Positions 9,477 through 18,911 of a DNA stretch of 64,000 bases are shown here, one piece after another. The notes below the pieces were generated by a model, which searched no databases, was not told the origin of the DNA, and saw only the letters and a list, made by a program, of their open reading frames with translations. Made by a program: the position numbers and the translations under genes. Location: assembly GCF_900109915.1 (NCBI RefSeq), contig NZ_FOBU01000001.1, positions 62,001 to 126,000 of the forward strand, written 5' to 3'. This DNA comes from Luteibacter sp. UNCMF331Sha3.1. Its GTDB lineage: Bacteria; Pseudomonadota; Gammaproteobacteria; Xanthomonadales; Rhodanobacteraceae. How positions within the stretch are numbered: position 1 is the first letter of the stretch; the number at the start of each line of letters is the position of its first letter.

Positions 9477-10397
9477 TCAGTTTCTTGCGGCGCGCACGGC
9501 GGCGATGTCGGCGGCGTGCTCGACGAGGTCGCGCCGCTCGAGCGCGAAGATCCCCATCTGGCCCACCTTGAACTCCAGCCACACGAACGGCACGCGCGGC
9601 AGCAGGTTCACCAGCGCATGCTCGCTATCGCCCACTTCGACGATCAGCAGGCCGTCTTCGCTAAGATGATCGGCGGCCTCGTCGAGCATGCGCAGCGTGA
9701 TATCCAGTCCATCGTCGCCCGATGTCAGGCCGAGGACCGGTTCATGACCGTATTCGGCCGGCATGGCGGCGTATTCGTCGTTGGTGACGTACGGCGGGTT
9801 GGACACGATGAGGTCGTAGACCTCGCCCTTCACGCCATCGAAAAGATCCGACTTGATCGCCCGCACGCGGTCTTCGACATGCTGGAACACGATGTTCTCG
9901 TTGGCGAGCGACAACGCGTCGTCGCTCACGTCGATGAGGTCGACGCGCCAGTCCGGGTTGTATTCGGCCATGGCGATACCGATGCAGCCCGAACCGGTGC
10001 ACAGGTCGAGCGCGCGCTCGACGTGGCGATCGTCCAGCCACGGCGTGAAGCGGCTTTCGATCAGCTCGGCGATGGGCGAACGCGGCACCAGCGCGCGGCG
10101 GTCGCTCTTGAACTTCATGCCCGCGAACCAGGTCTCGCCCACGAGATACGCCACCGGCACGCGCTCGACGACGCGGCGCTCGATCAGCGCCAGCACGGTC
10201 TCGCGCTCGGAGGCCACCAGCGCTCCCGCGCCGTAGGCCGGCGGAATGTCCGGCGGCAGGTGCAGCGCGGCCAGCACCAGATGGGTGGCCTCGTCGATCG
10301 GATTGTCGTGGCTGTGCCCGAACGTCAGGCCGGCCGCCGAAAAACGGCTGGCGCCGTAACGGATGAAGTCGATGATGGAAGACAGTTCGCTGGTCAC
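9477..10397 (-). CDS. prmB: 50S ribosomal protein L3 glutamine methyltransferase
   Basis: SAM-dependent N5-methylation of a glutamine of ribosomal protein L3. The 306 residues show the N-terminal helical domain, the SAM loop ([10 protein letters not shown]) and the catalytic NPPYV motif. The start is GTG at 10397; no better ATG lies upstream before the repeat element. It is the first gene of the block running down to asd. Confidence 0.95.
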   Translation of the reverse strand: MTSELSSIIDFIRYGASRFSAAGLTFGHSHDNPIDEATHLVLAALHLPPDIPPAYGAGALVASERETVLALIERRVVERVPVAYLVGETWFAGMKFKSDRRALVPRSPIAELIESRFTPWLDDRHVERALDLCTGSGCIGIAMAEYNPDWRVDLIDVSDDALSLANENIVFQHVEDRVRAIKSDLFDGVKGEVYDLIVSNPPYVTNDEYAAMPAEYGHEPVLGLTSGDDGLDITLRMLDEAADHLSEDGLLIVEVGDSEHALVNLLPRVPFVWLEFKVGQMGIFALERRDLVEHAADIAAVRAARN

Positions 10398-10830
10398 GGT
10401 CGGGCTATGTCGGTGGGGCTGGTCCGTGAGTATAGCCGTCCGGGGGTCTTCCGGCCCCGGGCGGTGTCGGGGCTGCGGTTGTTCTGGTTCGGTGCAGAGG
10501 AGACGGCTCGGCTTCGCCGTCGCGTTTGGCTTGCGCGTGCCGCGAAGAGCCGTCGGCCCTCACCCTCGCCGCTCCGAGCTCCGGCGTCGCTTGGGTAAGG
10601 AGGCCGCTGCGCGGCGATGTCTGATGGCTGCGCCCCTTCGCGCCCGGGCTTCGCGCGGGGGTTTTCGATTCGGCCTCCGTGCCTCAACGAAAACGGCCGG
10701 CCATCCAGGCCGGCCCCCTTCGGGCCTTATCCGCGCGAATCCCTCGCCTCCACAAGTCGCGGCGAGGGTGAGGGCCGACGGCTCTGCCGACCGTTGAGGC
10801 GCCGGGGGGGGAAGCAAAGGCTACCGCCAG

Positions 10831-10860
10831 GTGGGAGCCAGCGTGCTGGCGATGGGTGCA
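10831..10860 (+). repeat. REP unit, GTGG type
   Basis: GTGGGAGCCAGCGTGCTGGC followed by GATGGGTGCA, a single copy at the left of the element's centre. Its first half matches the paired units in the convergent gene gaps. Confidence 0.65.
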
Positions 10861-10874
10861 CGCCACCGCACTTC

Positions 10875-10943
10875 TGTGGGAGCGGCCTTGGCCGCGATGG
10901 GTGCTTGCCGCAAGCACCCATCGCGGCCAAGGCCGCTCCCACA
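10875..10943. repeat. Inverted REP pair, GGCCTTGGCC type
   Basis: Near-identical to 3077-3145: a stem of about 31 bp beginning TGTGGGAGCGGCCTTGGCCG, around a loop of about 7 bases. A further GTAG-type unit (GTAGGAGCCGCTATAGCGGC on the minus strand) follows at 10948-10970. Confidence 0.8.
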
Positions 10944-11284
10944 CGAGCTCGCCGCTATAGCGGCTCCTACACAGGCAGTTTGCCTCGCGGATTGGCAGAG
11001 CCGTCGGCCGCCGCCCTCGGCGCGACTTGCGGAACCGAGCGCGGCGAGCGGATCAGGCCCGCAGGGGGCCGGCCCGGACGGCCGGCCGTTTTCGTCGAGG
11101 CAGGAGCCGAGTCGAAAACCCCCGCTCGCCGCGCGGGCGCGCAGGGGCGTCAGCCATAGGACACGGCCGCGCAGCGGCATCCTTTCCCAAGCGACGGTGA
11201 AGCCCGGAGCGCCGAGGGCGGTGGCCGACGGCTCTTCGCGACAGCGCAAGCCGAACGCGATGGCGAAGCCGAGCCGTCAGCCCC

Positions 11285-13414
11285 TCAAACCCCGGCCAAC
11301 CCCGGATCGCTAGTCGCAGGCAGCCCGTCCTCGTGGTGGCCGGCGTAGCGACGAAGATAGCGGGGAGCCTCGGGGATACGGATCGCGATGTCGAACCAGC
11401 CCGCGCTGGCGACGAGGTCCAGCGTGAGCGCGTGTTTTCCGCCCGCGGCGATCGACAGTTCGATGGGCGCCGTCGACGCATAGGCGTTCGCGACGCGGCA
11501 AGCGACCGGCTGGCTCCCGCCGTTGACCAGCGTCACGGTCACGCTCCGCGCGCCCGGCACGCCTTCCACCCAGGCTTCCAGCGTGTCGTCGGCGAAACCG
11601 CGGAACGCGGCGACGTACCCGTTCGGCCCGTGGACACGGCGATCGTAGCCGTCGCCCGTCATCGCCAGCGGCCACCGGTCATCGATACGGTCGCGCGCGG
11701 CGACGGCGTAGCGCCGCGGCGGGGCGTCGCGATGCAGCCCGTCGTAGACCATGAACGCCGCGCCGGCCTCACCGCTGTTGTCGAAGGCGAGATGGCTCGC
11801 GTCGCGCTCGATTCCATGCCGCACCGTCCACGCATAACCGAGCGCGCGGGCCGGACGGGTGCCGGGTTCCTGCCCGGGCATCGTCTGCGTGCCGGGCACC
11901 GCGATGGGCGCCTTTCCCGACGAGCCGCGCGGCACGCCGATCCGCGGCACCGCCACGTCCGTCTTGCCGGCGAAGTCGAACGCGCTCGTCAGGTCGCCAC
12001 AGATCGCACGACGCCATGCGCTGATGTTCGGCTCCTCGACACCGAAACGTTTCTCCAGAAAACGCAGCACCGAGGTGTGGTCGAACGTCTCCGAGCAGAC
12101 CCATCCGCCACGCGTCCACGGCGATACCACGATCATCGGCACGCGATTGCCGAGCCCCACGGGCTGCATGCCGAGCGGATCGCTGCCGGCCACGAGCGGC
12201 GAAGCGATGCGTGCGTGCCTGTCGAGATCCATGATCTCATCGCGCAGGCCATGCACGAGCGAGTCCGACACGACGCCCTCGCCGTCCGTTCCGCTGCGCA
12301 GCGGCGGTGCCGGCGGTACGACGTGGTCGAAAAAGCCGTCGTTCTCGTCGTAGTTGAGGAACAGTACGGTGCGACTCCACACCTTCGCGTTCGCCGTGAG
12401 CGCATCCAGCACCTGGCGAATATAGAAGGCGCCGTCGGCAGGCGACGAAGTGGGATGCTCGCTGTACGCATACGGCGCGACGATCCACGTCACCTGCGGA
12501 AGGCGATCGTGCAGCACGTCCTGCCGCAGGTCGCGCAACGTGTGGTTCGACACACCATTGCGCACCAGCGCGCTCGTCGGGTCCGCACCTTCGCGCACCT
12601 GGTACGCCGCGAAGAACTCGAGCGAATTGTCCGTGTAGTTGTCGGTCGGCGAACCGGGTTCGCCAGTGCCTCCTTGATACACGCGCCACGTAATGCCGGC
12701 CTCTTCGAGCCGCTCGGGATACGTCGTCCATGTATAGCCGTTCGTCTGGGCGCGCTCTTCCGTGCCGGGCCCATTGTCCTTGCGTCCGAGGCGTCCCGAG
12801 GGATCGGACGTGCCACTCCACAGATAGATACGGTTGATCGCGGTGTCGGCGAGCGCGGACGCGTGGTATGCGTCGCAGATGGTGAAGGCGTCCGCGAGCG
12901 CGTAATGGAACGCCGCGTCCTCGCGTCGCAGGTAGGCCATCGTCAGGACGTCCTGCTTCTGTTCGATCCAGCGATCGTTGCGGCCGAGGTTCCAGGCGCC
13001 ATGGCCGGAGCTCCAGCCATGATCGGTACCCTCGTGATGGTCGCCGGAACGCGCGGTATCCAGATGGAACGGATAGACCCAGCCCACGTCGGGCCCGATC
13101 CCGCGGCCCTTCCAGTATTTCGTACGCGCCGCCGTCACCGGTTGACGCCACACGGGGTCGCCGTTGCCCAGTTCGAGCACGCGAGGATCCGCGAAGCCGC
13201 GCACGCCGCGCAGGCTGCCGAAATAGTGGTCGAACGACCGGTTCTCCTGCATCAGCACCACCACGTGACCGACATCGGCGATGGTACCCGTGCGCCGGTC
13301 GGGTGCCGTCGCCAGGGCACGTGCGATGGACGCGGGAAAACCCTGCGCGACGAGCGACGCGGCGGCGGTGGCTACCGCGCCCTGCAGGAAACGACGGCGT
13401 TCGTGGGAAACCAT
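11285..13414 (-). CDS. Tat-exported phospholipase C
   Basis: Hydrolyses phospholipids such as phosphatidylcholine outside the cytoplasm. The 709 residues begin with a twin-arginine signal (SHERRRFLQGAVATAAASLV), followed by the phosphoesterase domain with the hallmark LMQENRSFDHYFGSLRGVRG. A later GTDHGWSSGHGAWN segment and two C-terminal beta domains of the bacterial phospholipase C type follow (about 500-700). The ATG at 13414 is chosen over an upstream one because it opens the Tat signal. It lies seven bases after the phosphatase gene, so the two form one unit. Acid phosphatase AcpA belongs to the same superfamily and is an alternative activity. Confidence 0.9.
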   Translation of the reverse strand: MVSHERRRFLQGAVATAAASLVAQGFPASIARALATAPDRRTGTIADVGHVVVLMQENRSFDHYFGSLRGVRGFADPRVLELGNGDPVWRQPVTAARTKYWKGRGIGPDVGWVYPFHLDTARSGDHHEGTDHGWSSGHGAWNLGRNDRWIEQKQDVLTMAYLRREDAAFHYALADAFTICDAYHASALADTAINRIYLWSGTSDPSGRLGRKDNGPGTEERAQTNGYTWTTYPERLEEAGITWRVYQGGTGEPGSPTDNYTDNSLEFFAAYQVREGADPTSALVRNGVSNHTLRDLRQDVLHDRLPQVTWIVAPYAYSEHPTSSPADGAFYIRQVLDALTANAKVWSRTVLFLNYDENDGFFDHVVPPAPPLRSGTDGEGVVSDSLVHGLRDEIMDLDRHARIASPLVAGSDPLGMQPVGLGNRVPMIVVSPWTRGGWVCSETFDHTSVLRFLEKRFGVEEPNISAWRRAICGDLTSAFDFAGKTDVAVPRIGVPRGSSGKAPIAVPGTQTMPGQEPGTRPARALGYAWTVRHGIERDASHLAFDNSGEAGAAFMVYDGLHRDAPPRRYAVAARDRIDDRWPLAMTGDGYDRRVHGPNGYVAAFRGFADDTLEAWVEGVPGARSVTVTLVNGGSQPVACRVANAYASTAPIELSIAAGGKHALTLDLVASAGWFDIAIRIPEAPRYLRRYAGHHEDGLPATSDPGLAGV

Positions 13415-13421
13415 GGGCGAC

Positions 13422-14213
13422 TCAGTCCCGGGATAGCGAATCGATGAGCGCGGCATGCAGCGCCGGTGTGGCGGCGGCCACGACGCGGCCGCCGCTGTCG
13501 AGCCCGAGCGCGCGCCCTTCCCAGTCGGTGATCACGCCGCCGGCAGCCTGCACCACCGGCGCGATCGCAAGATAGTCGTACGGCATCAGATTGGCCTCGA
13601 TCACCGCATCGATGTGTCCCGACGCGAGCATGCCGTAACCATAGCAGTCGCCACCGAAGCGGCGCGTGTACGCGGCGCGGCTCGTGCGATCGAAGCGCAC
13701 CCATTCGTCGGGCGTGAACATGTCCGGTGTGGTCGTGTAGAGCGTGGCGGCATCGAGGCGTTCGCATCCGCTGGCGAGGCATCGCGCGCCGTTCATCGTG
13801 GTGCCGACCCCCACGTGGCCGATCCAGCGTTCGTCGAGCGCCGGCATGTCGAGAAGGCCGAGCACGGGCTGGCCGTTGCGAAGCAACGCGAGCAGTGTTC
13901 CCCAGAGCGGCCATCCGGAAATGAAACTGCGCGTGCCGTCGATGGGGTCGATCGACCACACGAACTCGGCGTCGGTGCGCGTCGCGCCGTACTCCTCGCC
14001 GAGGAGTCCATGGGCCGGCCATGCCAGTTCGATACGTTCGCGCAGCATCGACTCGACGCCACGATCCACGGCGGTCACCGGACTCATGTCGCCCTTGAGC
14101 GTGACGTCGACCGGGTGGCGAAAACGCGGCAGCGAAAGCGCGCGCGCGTTGTCGGCGATACCCACGGCGAACGCCTCGAACTCCTTCCGCTCCACGGCGG
14201 ACAACGATTCCAT
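13422..14213 (-). CDS. Inositol-monophosphatase-family phosphatase, HisN-like
   Basis: Mg-dependent phosphomonoesterase. The 263 residues hold the family metal ligands (GEEYG with E73/E74; DPIDGT with D89 and D92) and the second aspartate in YDYLAIAPVVQAAGG. The stretch DPIDGTRSFISGWPLWGTL is typical of HisN-type histidinol phosphatases. Being co-transcribed with phospholipase C rather than his genes suggests it may dephosphorylate a released phospho-alcohol; that is inference. The start at 14213 has a purine-rich stretch just upstream and begins the conserved region. Confidence 0.85.
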   Translation of the reverse strand: MESLSAVERKEFEAFAVGIADNARALSLPRFRHPVDVTLKGDMSPVTAVDRGVESMLRERIELAWPAHGLLGEEYGATRTDAEFVWSIDPIDGTRSFISGWPLWGTLLALLRNGQPVLGLLDMPALDERWIGHVGVGTTMNGARCLASGCERLDAATLYTTTPDMFTPDEWVRFDRTSRAAYTRRFGGDCYGYGMLASGHIDAVIEANLMPYDYLAIAPVVQAAGGVITDWEGRALGLDSGGRVVAAATPALHAALIDSLSRD

Positions 14214-14235
14214 CTCTCGACACTCCCGACGGCAG

Positions 14236-14267
14236 GAAACGTGTGCGCCGTAGCGTTCGCACGTTTC
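14236..14267. promoter_or_regulatory. Inverted repeat in divergent promoter, candidate operator
   Basis: GAAACGTG and CACGTTTC, exact 8-base reverse complements with a 16-base spacer. They lie between the leftward phosphatase/phospholipase unit and the rightward transporter unit. The transporter unit ends with a DeoR-type regulator, the most likely ligand of this site. Assignment is by position only. Confidence 0.45.
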
Positions 14268-14409
14268 GGATTGATGACAAAAACGCAAATTCTCTGGTGG
14301 ACGTCGAAGCCACAGGTTTGCAAATATACCCAAATCGCCACACGGCGGGGTGATTCATCCGCCCACGTCGGCGAGTGCCGACACGCCAGGTCATCATGAC
14401 GAGCCGCCC

Positions 14410-15411
14410 ATGCGTCCATACCGCCAAATCGGAAGCGTCACCCTGCTTCTCGCCGCATGCGGTGTGGCGCAGGCGGGGACCGTGACGGTCTATTCGGCGC
14501 TCGAGAGCGACGAGATCGCCGTCTACGTCGACGCGGCGAAGAAAGCCCTCCCGGATATCGATCTCCGCGTGCTCCGTCTGTCCAGCGGCGATCTCGCCGC
14601 GCGCCTGCTCGCCGAGTCGGCGCAGCCGCGGAACGACGCGATCTGGGGCATGGCCGCCACCGACATGCTCGACCCGCGCATCGCCGCGCTGCTGGCACCC
14701 ATCCGCGGCACGAACATCGATCGTATGCCGCCAACGTTTCGCGACGGCGACGGCCGGTGGTTCGCACCGACCGGCTTTCTCGCCGCGCTCTGCGTCAACC
14801 GCGAAGCGCTCGCCGAGCGCGGGCTGCCGATGCCGCGCAGCTGGCATGACCTCGCCTCGCCGCGCTATCGGGGACAGGTCGCCATGCCGGACCCGGCGTC
14901 CTCGGGCACGGGGTACATGCTGGTGTCGTCGCTCTCGGACGCCGGCCGCGACGCGGCCGGCATGGGGCTCGTGCTCGACATCGCGCGCAACGTGGGCCAG
15001 GTGACGCTTTCCGGATCCGCGCCGTGCAAGCTCGCGCGCATCGGCGAGTTCCCCATCGGCATCTCGTTCGCGTTCTCGGCGATGCAGTCGATACGCCAGG
15101 GCTACCCGGTGACGATGGTGATCCCGGAGGGCGTGAGAGGCTACGAACTGGAGGCTTCCGCACTGATGAAAGGCTCCCGCCACGAACAGGACGCGCGGCG
15201 ATTCCTCGACTGGACCGCCTCGCCCGAAGCCGCCTCGCTCTATCGCGGTTACAAGGAAATCGTCGCCGCGCCGGGCAGCGCGCCCAGCGACGAACAGCAA
15301 CGGCAGGGCTTGCCCGCCGATCTCGTCGCGACGCTTCCCGCGCGCGACTTCGCCACGGCGGCGCGCGAACGCGCGGCGCTCATCGCCAGGTACAAACGGC
15401 TGACGCGCTGA
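14410..15411 (+). CDS. ABC transporter periplasmic substrate-binding protein, PhnS-like
   Basis: Periplasmic solute-binding protein of the iron(III)/2-aminoethylphosphonate/sugar-phosphate (AfuA-like) superfamily. The 333 residues start with a signal peptide (IGSVTLLLAACGVAQAG), then the binding fold (VTVYSALESDEIAVYVDAAK...). The cysteine in LLLAACGV could be read as a lipobox, but AQA-G fits ordinary cleavage. The ATG at 14410 is the one in front of the signal peptide. The partner genes match the PhnT and fused-permease PhnU types, so a phosphonate or phosphoester substrate is favoured over iron. Confidence 0.8.
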   Translation: MRPYRQIGSVTLLLAACGVAQAGTVTVYSALESDEIAVYVDAAKKALPDIDLRVLRLSSGDLAARLLAESAQPRNDAIWGMAATDMLDPRIAALLAPIRGTNIDRMPPTFRDGDGRWFAPTGFLAALCVNREALAERGLPMPRSWHDLASPRYRGQVAMPDPASSGTGYMLVSSLSDAGRDAAGMGLVLDIARNVGQVTLSGSAPCKLARIGEFPIGISFAFSAMQSIRQGYPVTMVIPEGVRGYELEASALMKGSRHEQDARRFLDWTASPEAASLYRGYKEIVAAPGSAPSDEQQRQGLPADLVATLPARDFATAARERAALIARYKRLTR

Positions 15412-15428
15412 CGCGGCGGCCAGGGGAA

Positions 15429-16435
<1,007 letters not shown>

Positions 16436-16439
<4 letters not shown>

Positions 16440-18082
16440 CCGCGTCGGCGCGCTCGCGACCGCGGTTCGCCGGCGCCCTGCTGCTCGGCGTGCCCGCGCT
16501 CGCGCTGCTGCTGTTCTTCGTGCACCCGCTGGCGACCGTGCTCTGGCGCAGCGTCACCGACGCCGACGGCGCGCTCACGCTCGCCAACTTCATGCGGTTG
16601 TCCGACGACCCGGGCCTGCCACGCGCCGCGTGGCACAGTGTGGCGATCGGCCTCGCGACCACGGCATGTACCGTACCGATCGGTCTCGTCGTCGCCATGG
16701 CCCTGCATCGTTCCCGGCTGCGCGGCAAGCGGTTGATCCGGGGCGTACTGGTTCTGCCGATGCTCGCGCCCTCGCTCGTGCTGGGCCTGGGACTCGTCTG
16801 CCTGCTCGGCCACAACGGCCTCGTCCACCGGCTCACGGGCCTGCCCACCGACATCTACGGATTCTGGGGACTCCTGCTCGCCAACACGATGTACGGCCTG
16901 CCGCAGGCGACGATCATCGTCTCGGCGGCATTGGCGCGCACACCGGCCCGACACTACGACGCCGCGACCTCGATGGGCGCGACGGACTGGCGACAGTTCG
17001 TCGACGTCACCCTGCCCCGCCTGCGATTCGCCCTTCTCGCCGCCGCATTTCTCGTCTTCACCGAAACCCTTACCGACTTCGGCAGCGCGGTTGTCGTGGG
17101 CGGCGGATATCGCGTGCTCGCGATGGAAATCTACAGCGAGGTCGTCGGCCAGCTCGACTTCGCGATGGGCGCGACGCTCGGCGTGCTGCTGCTCGCGCCG
17201 GCCCTGCTGTCGGTGTGGCTCGGACGCATGGCGAAGCGGCGACAGGACAGTGGTGACGCCAGCCCGGGACGTCCGCTGGTTCCCGCGCACGACCTCCGGC
17301 GGGATACCCTGCTCGGCGCGGTGACCTGGATCGCGCTGCTCCCGGTTATCGCGGTCGTCGCCACGGTGGCGTACGTCAGCCTGGTGAAACTCTGGCCGTA
17401 CGACCGCGCGCTCACGCTCGCCAACTACATGGCCGGCATGCCGGATGGGTACGGTCCGGTCGCCACGTCGCTCGGCGTCTCGCTGCTCGCCGCGTGCGTG
17501 GGCACGCCGATGGTGTTCGCGCTGGCCGCGGGTCTGCGCCGCGCGCCCGTCGCCGTGGCGCGGCCCGTCCAGTTCCTCGCGTCGTTGCCCGCGGCCGTTC
17601 CGGGCATGGTGCTCGGTCTCGGCTACGTGCTGACCTTCAACCACGGACCGCTCTCGCCCTGGCTGTATGGCAGCGCGCTGCTCGTCGCGGCATGCAGTCT
17701 CTACCATTACCACGCGCAATCCTTCCTCACGATGCAGACGGGCATGCGGCAGGCGCCCGAGGCGCTGGAAGATGCGGTACTCGTCTTCGGCGGCGAGACC
17801 CGGCACGTACTGCGCGACGCGATCCTCCCGTTCGCGGCGCCCGCGGCGGTGTCGACGTTCTTCTATCTCTTCATGCGCTCGCTGGTGACGCTGTCGGGCG
17901 TGATCTTCCTGGTCACGCCCGAACTCGGCCTCGCCTCCGTCACCGTGATGCGCCTCGACGAAAACGGCTTCCTGGCCCAGGCCGCGGCATACGCCATGTG
18001 CGTCGTGCTCGCCGGCGGTCTGGCACTCGGCGCCATGCGCCTGCTTCTCCATCTGATCAAGGACCGACGCCATGTGGCATGA
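16436..18082 (+). CDS. ABC transporter permease, fused two-domain (PhnU-like)
   Basis: Inner-membrane channel of the importer. The 548 residues contain two homologous permease halves with about twelve membrane helices. Each half carries an EAA-type ATPase contact loop (YDAATSMGATDWRQFVDV in the first, ALEDAVLVFGGETRHV in the second). Such fused permeases occur in Fbp-type iron importers and in the putative 2-aminoethylphosphonate importers. The start overlaps the ATPase stop, and the end overlaps the regulator gene by 11 bases. Confidence 0.9.
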
Positions 18083-18827
18083 AGAACGGCACACCCGCAT
18101 CCGCGACCTGCTCCGCACCAGCGGGCAGGTTTCCGTCGAACGCATCGTGACGGAGCTCGGCGTGTCGCGCGAAACCATTCGCCGCGACCTCGTCGAACTT
18201 GCCGAACGAGGCGAGATCCGCCGCGTGCATGGCGGCGCGGTACTCTCGGGCGACGAGCCGCCGATCGACGTACGCCATGCCACGCGCGTGCGCGAGAAGC
18301 GTGCCATCGCGAAGAAGGTCGCCAGTCTGGTCGAGAGCGGCCAGACGATCTTCATGGATGCCGGCAGCACCATGAACCTCGTCGCGGAGGCGCTCGCCGC
18401 GCGTACGGGCCTGACCATCGTCACCAACGCCATCGACGTCGCGAGCCGGTTCGCCGGTCGCGGTGGCAACGAAGTCCACCTGCTCGGCGGCCGCTTCAAC
18501 GCGCAGATCGGCTGCACGCAGGGCTCGGCGACCGTGGCCGAGATCGCGCGCTACCAGCCGCACGTGGCGATCGTCTCGCCCGTGGGCATCGACGCGAAGG
18601 CCGGTGCGAGCAGCTTCGAGATGGAAGAGGCCGAGATCGCCCGCGCCATGTGCGCCAACGCGCGCCGGATCGTCATCGCGGCGGACCACTCCAAGATCGG
18701 CGTGCGCAGCCGCGTCGCCTGGTGCCCGGCCGACCGTATCGACGTGCTGGTCACCGACCGTCGCAGCGAGAAGTCTCGCGCCATCACCGCCATTCGTAAG
18801 GCCGTAGGCGACATCGCCTACGCCTGA
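18072..18827 (+). CDS. DeoR/GlpR-family transcriptional regulator
   Basis: DNA-binding repressor with an N-terminal winged helix (residues 1-60: ERIVTELGVSRETIRRDLVE) and a C-terminal DeoRC sensor domain (about 75-230) of the kind that binds phosphorylated sugars or polyols (DAGSTMNLVAEAL). The 251 residues are full length. It is the last gene of the transporter unit, translationally coupled to the permease. A phosphorylated effector would fit import of a phosphoester or phosphonate. Confidence 0.88.
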   Translation: MWHEERHTRIRDLLRTSGQVSVERIVTELGVSRETIRRDLVELAERGEIRRVHGGAVLSGDEPPIDVRHATRVREKRAIAKKVASLVESGQTIFMDAGSTMNLVAEALAARTGLTIVTNAIDVASRFAGRGGNEVHLLGGRFNAQIGCTQGSATVAEIARYQPHVAIVSPVGIDAKAGASSFEMEEAEIARAMCANARRIVIAADHSKIGVRSRVAWCPADRIDVLVTDRRSEKSRAITAIRKAVGDIAYA

Positions 18828-18911
18828 AACAAGACGCGCCAGGAAGGCCGCCCTGCATCACCTATTTCAATCGATAAAAACCCCACCAAGCGTCTTCCCG
18901 GAGCCCTCCTC

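Larger units (their letters stand above)
10502..11278. repeat. Composite inverted-repeat element (copy 2, long arms)
   Basis: The 887-base gap upstream of prmB contains no credible gene; it is a large imperfect palindrome. The left arm (10502 to about 10800) reappears in reverse complement at about 10985-11278, running through GACGGCTCGGCTTCGCC, the AGAGCCGTCGGCC block, a CGGGGGTTTTCGA block and CGAAAACGGCCGGCC. About 185 bases in the middle hold REP hairpins. The right end stops six bases past the phospholipase C stop codon. The arms also match the ends of the element at 2682-3255. Confidence 0.8.

Noticed and set aside
10617..11159. A 180-codon frame inside the composite repeat
   Set aside because: It reads through inverted repeats and REP units, so its composition is that of the repeat and not of a gene.
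14268..14300. Pho box for the phosphatase/phospholipase unit
   Set aside because: Only one TGTCAT is recognisable on the minus strand; the partner repeat at the proper 11-base step does not match.
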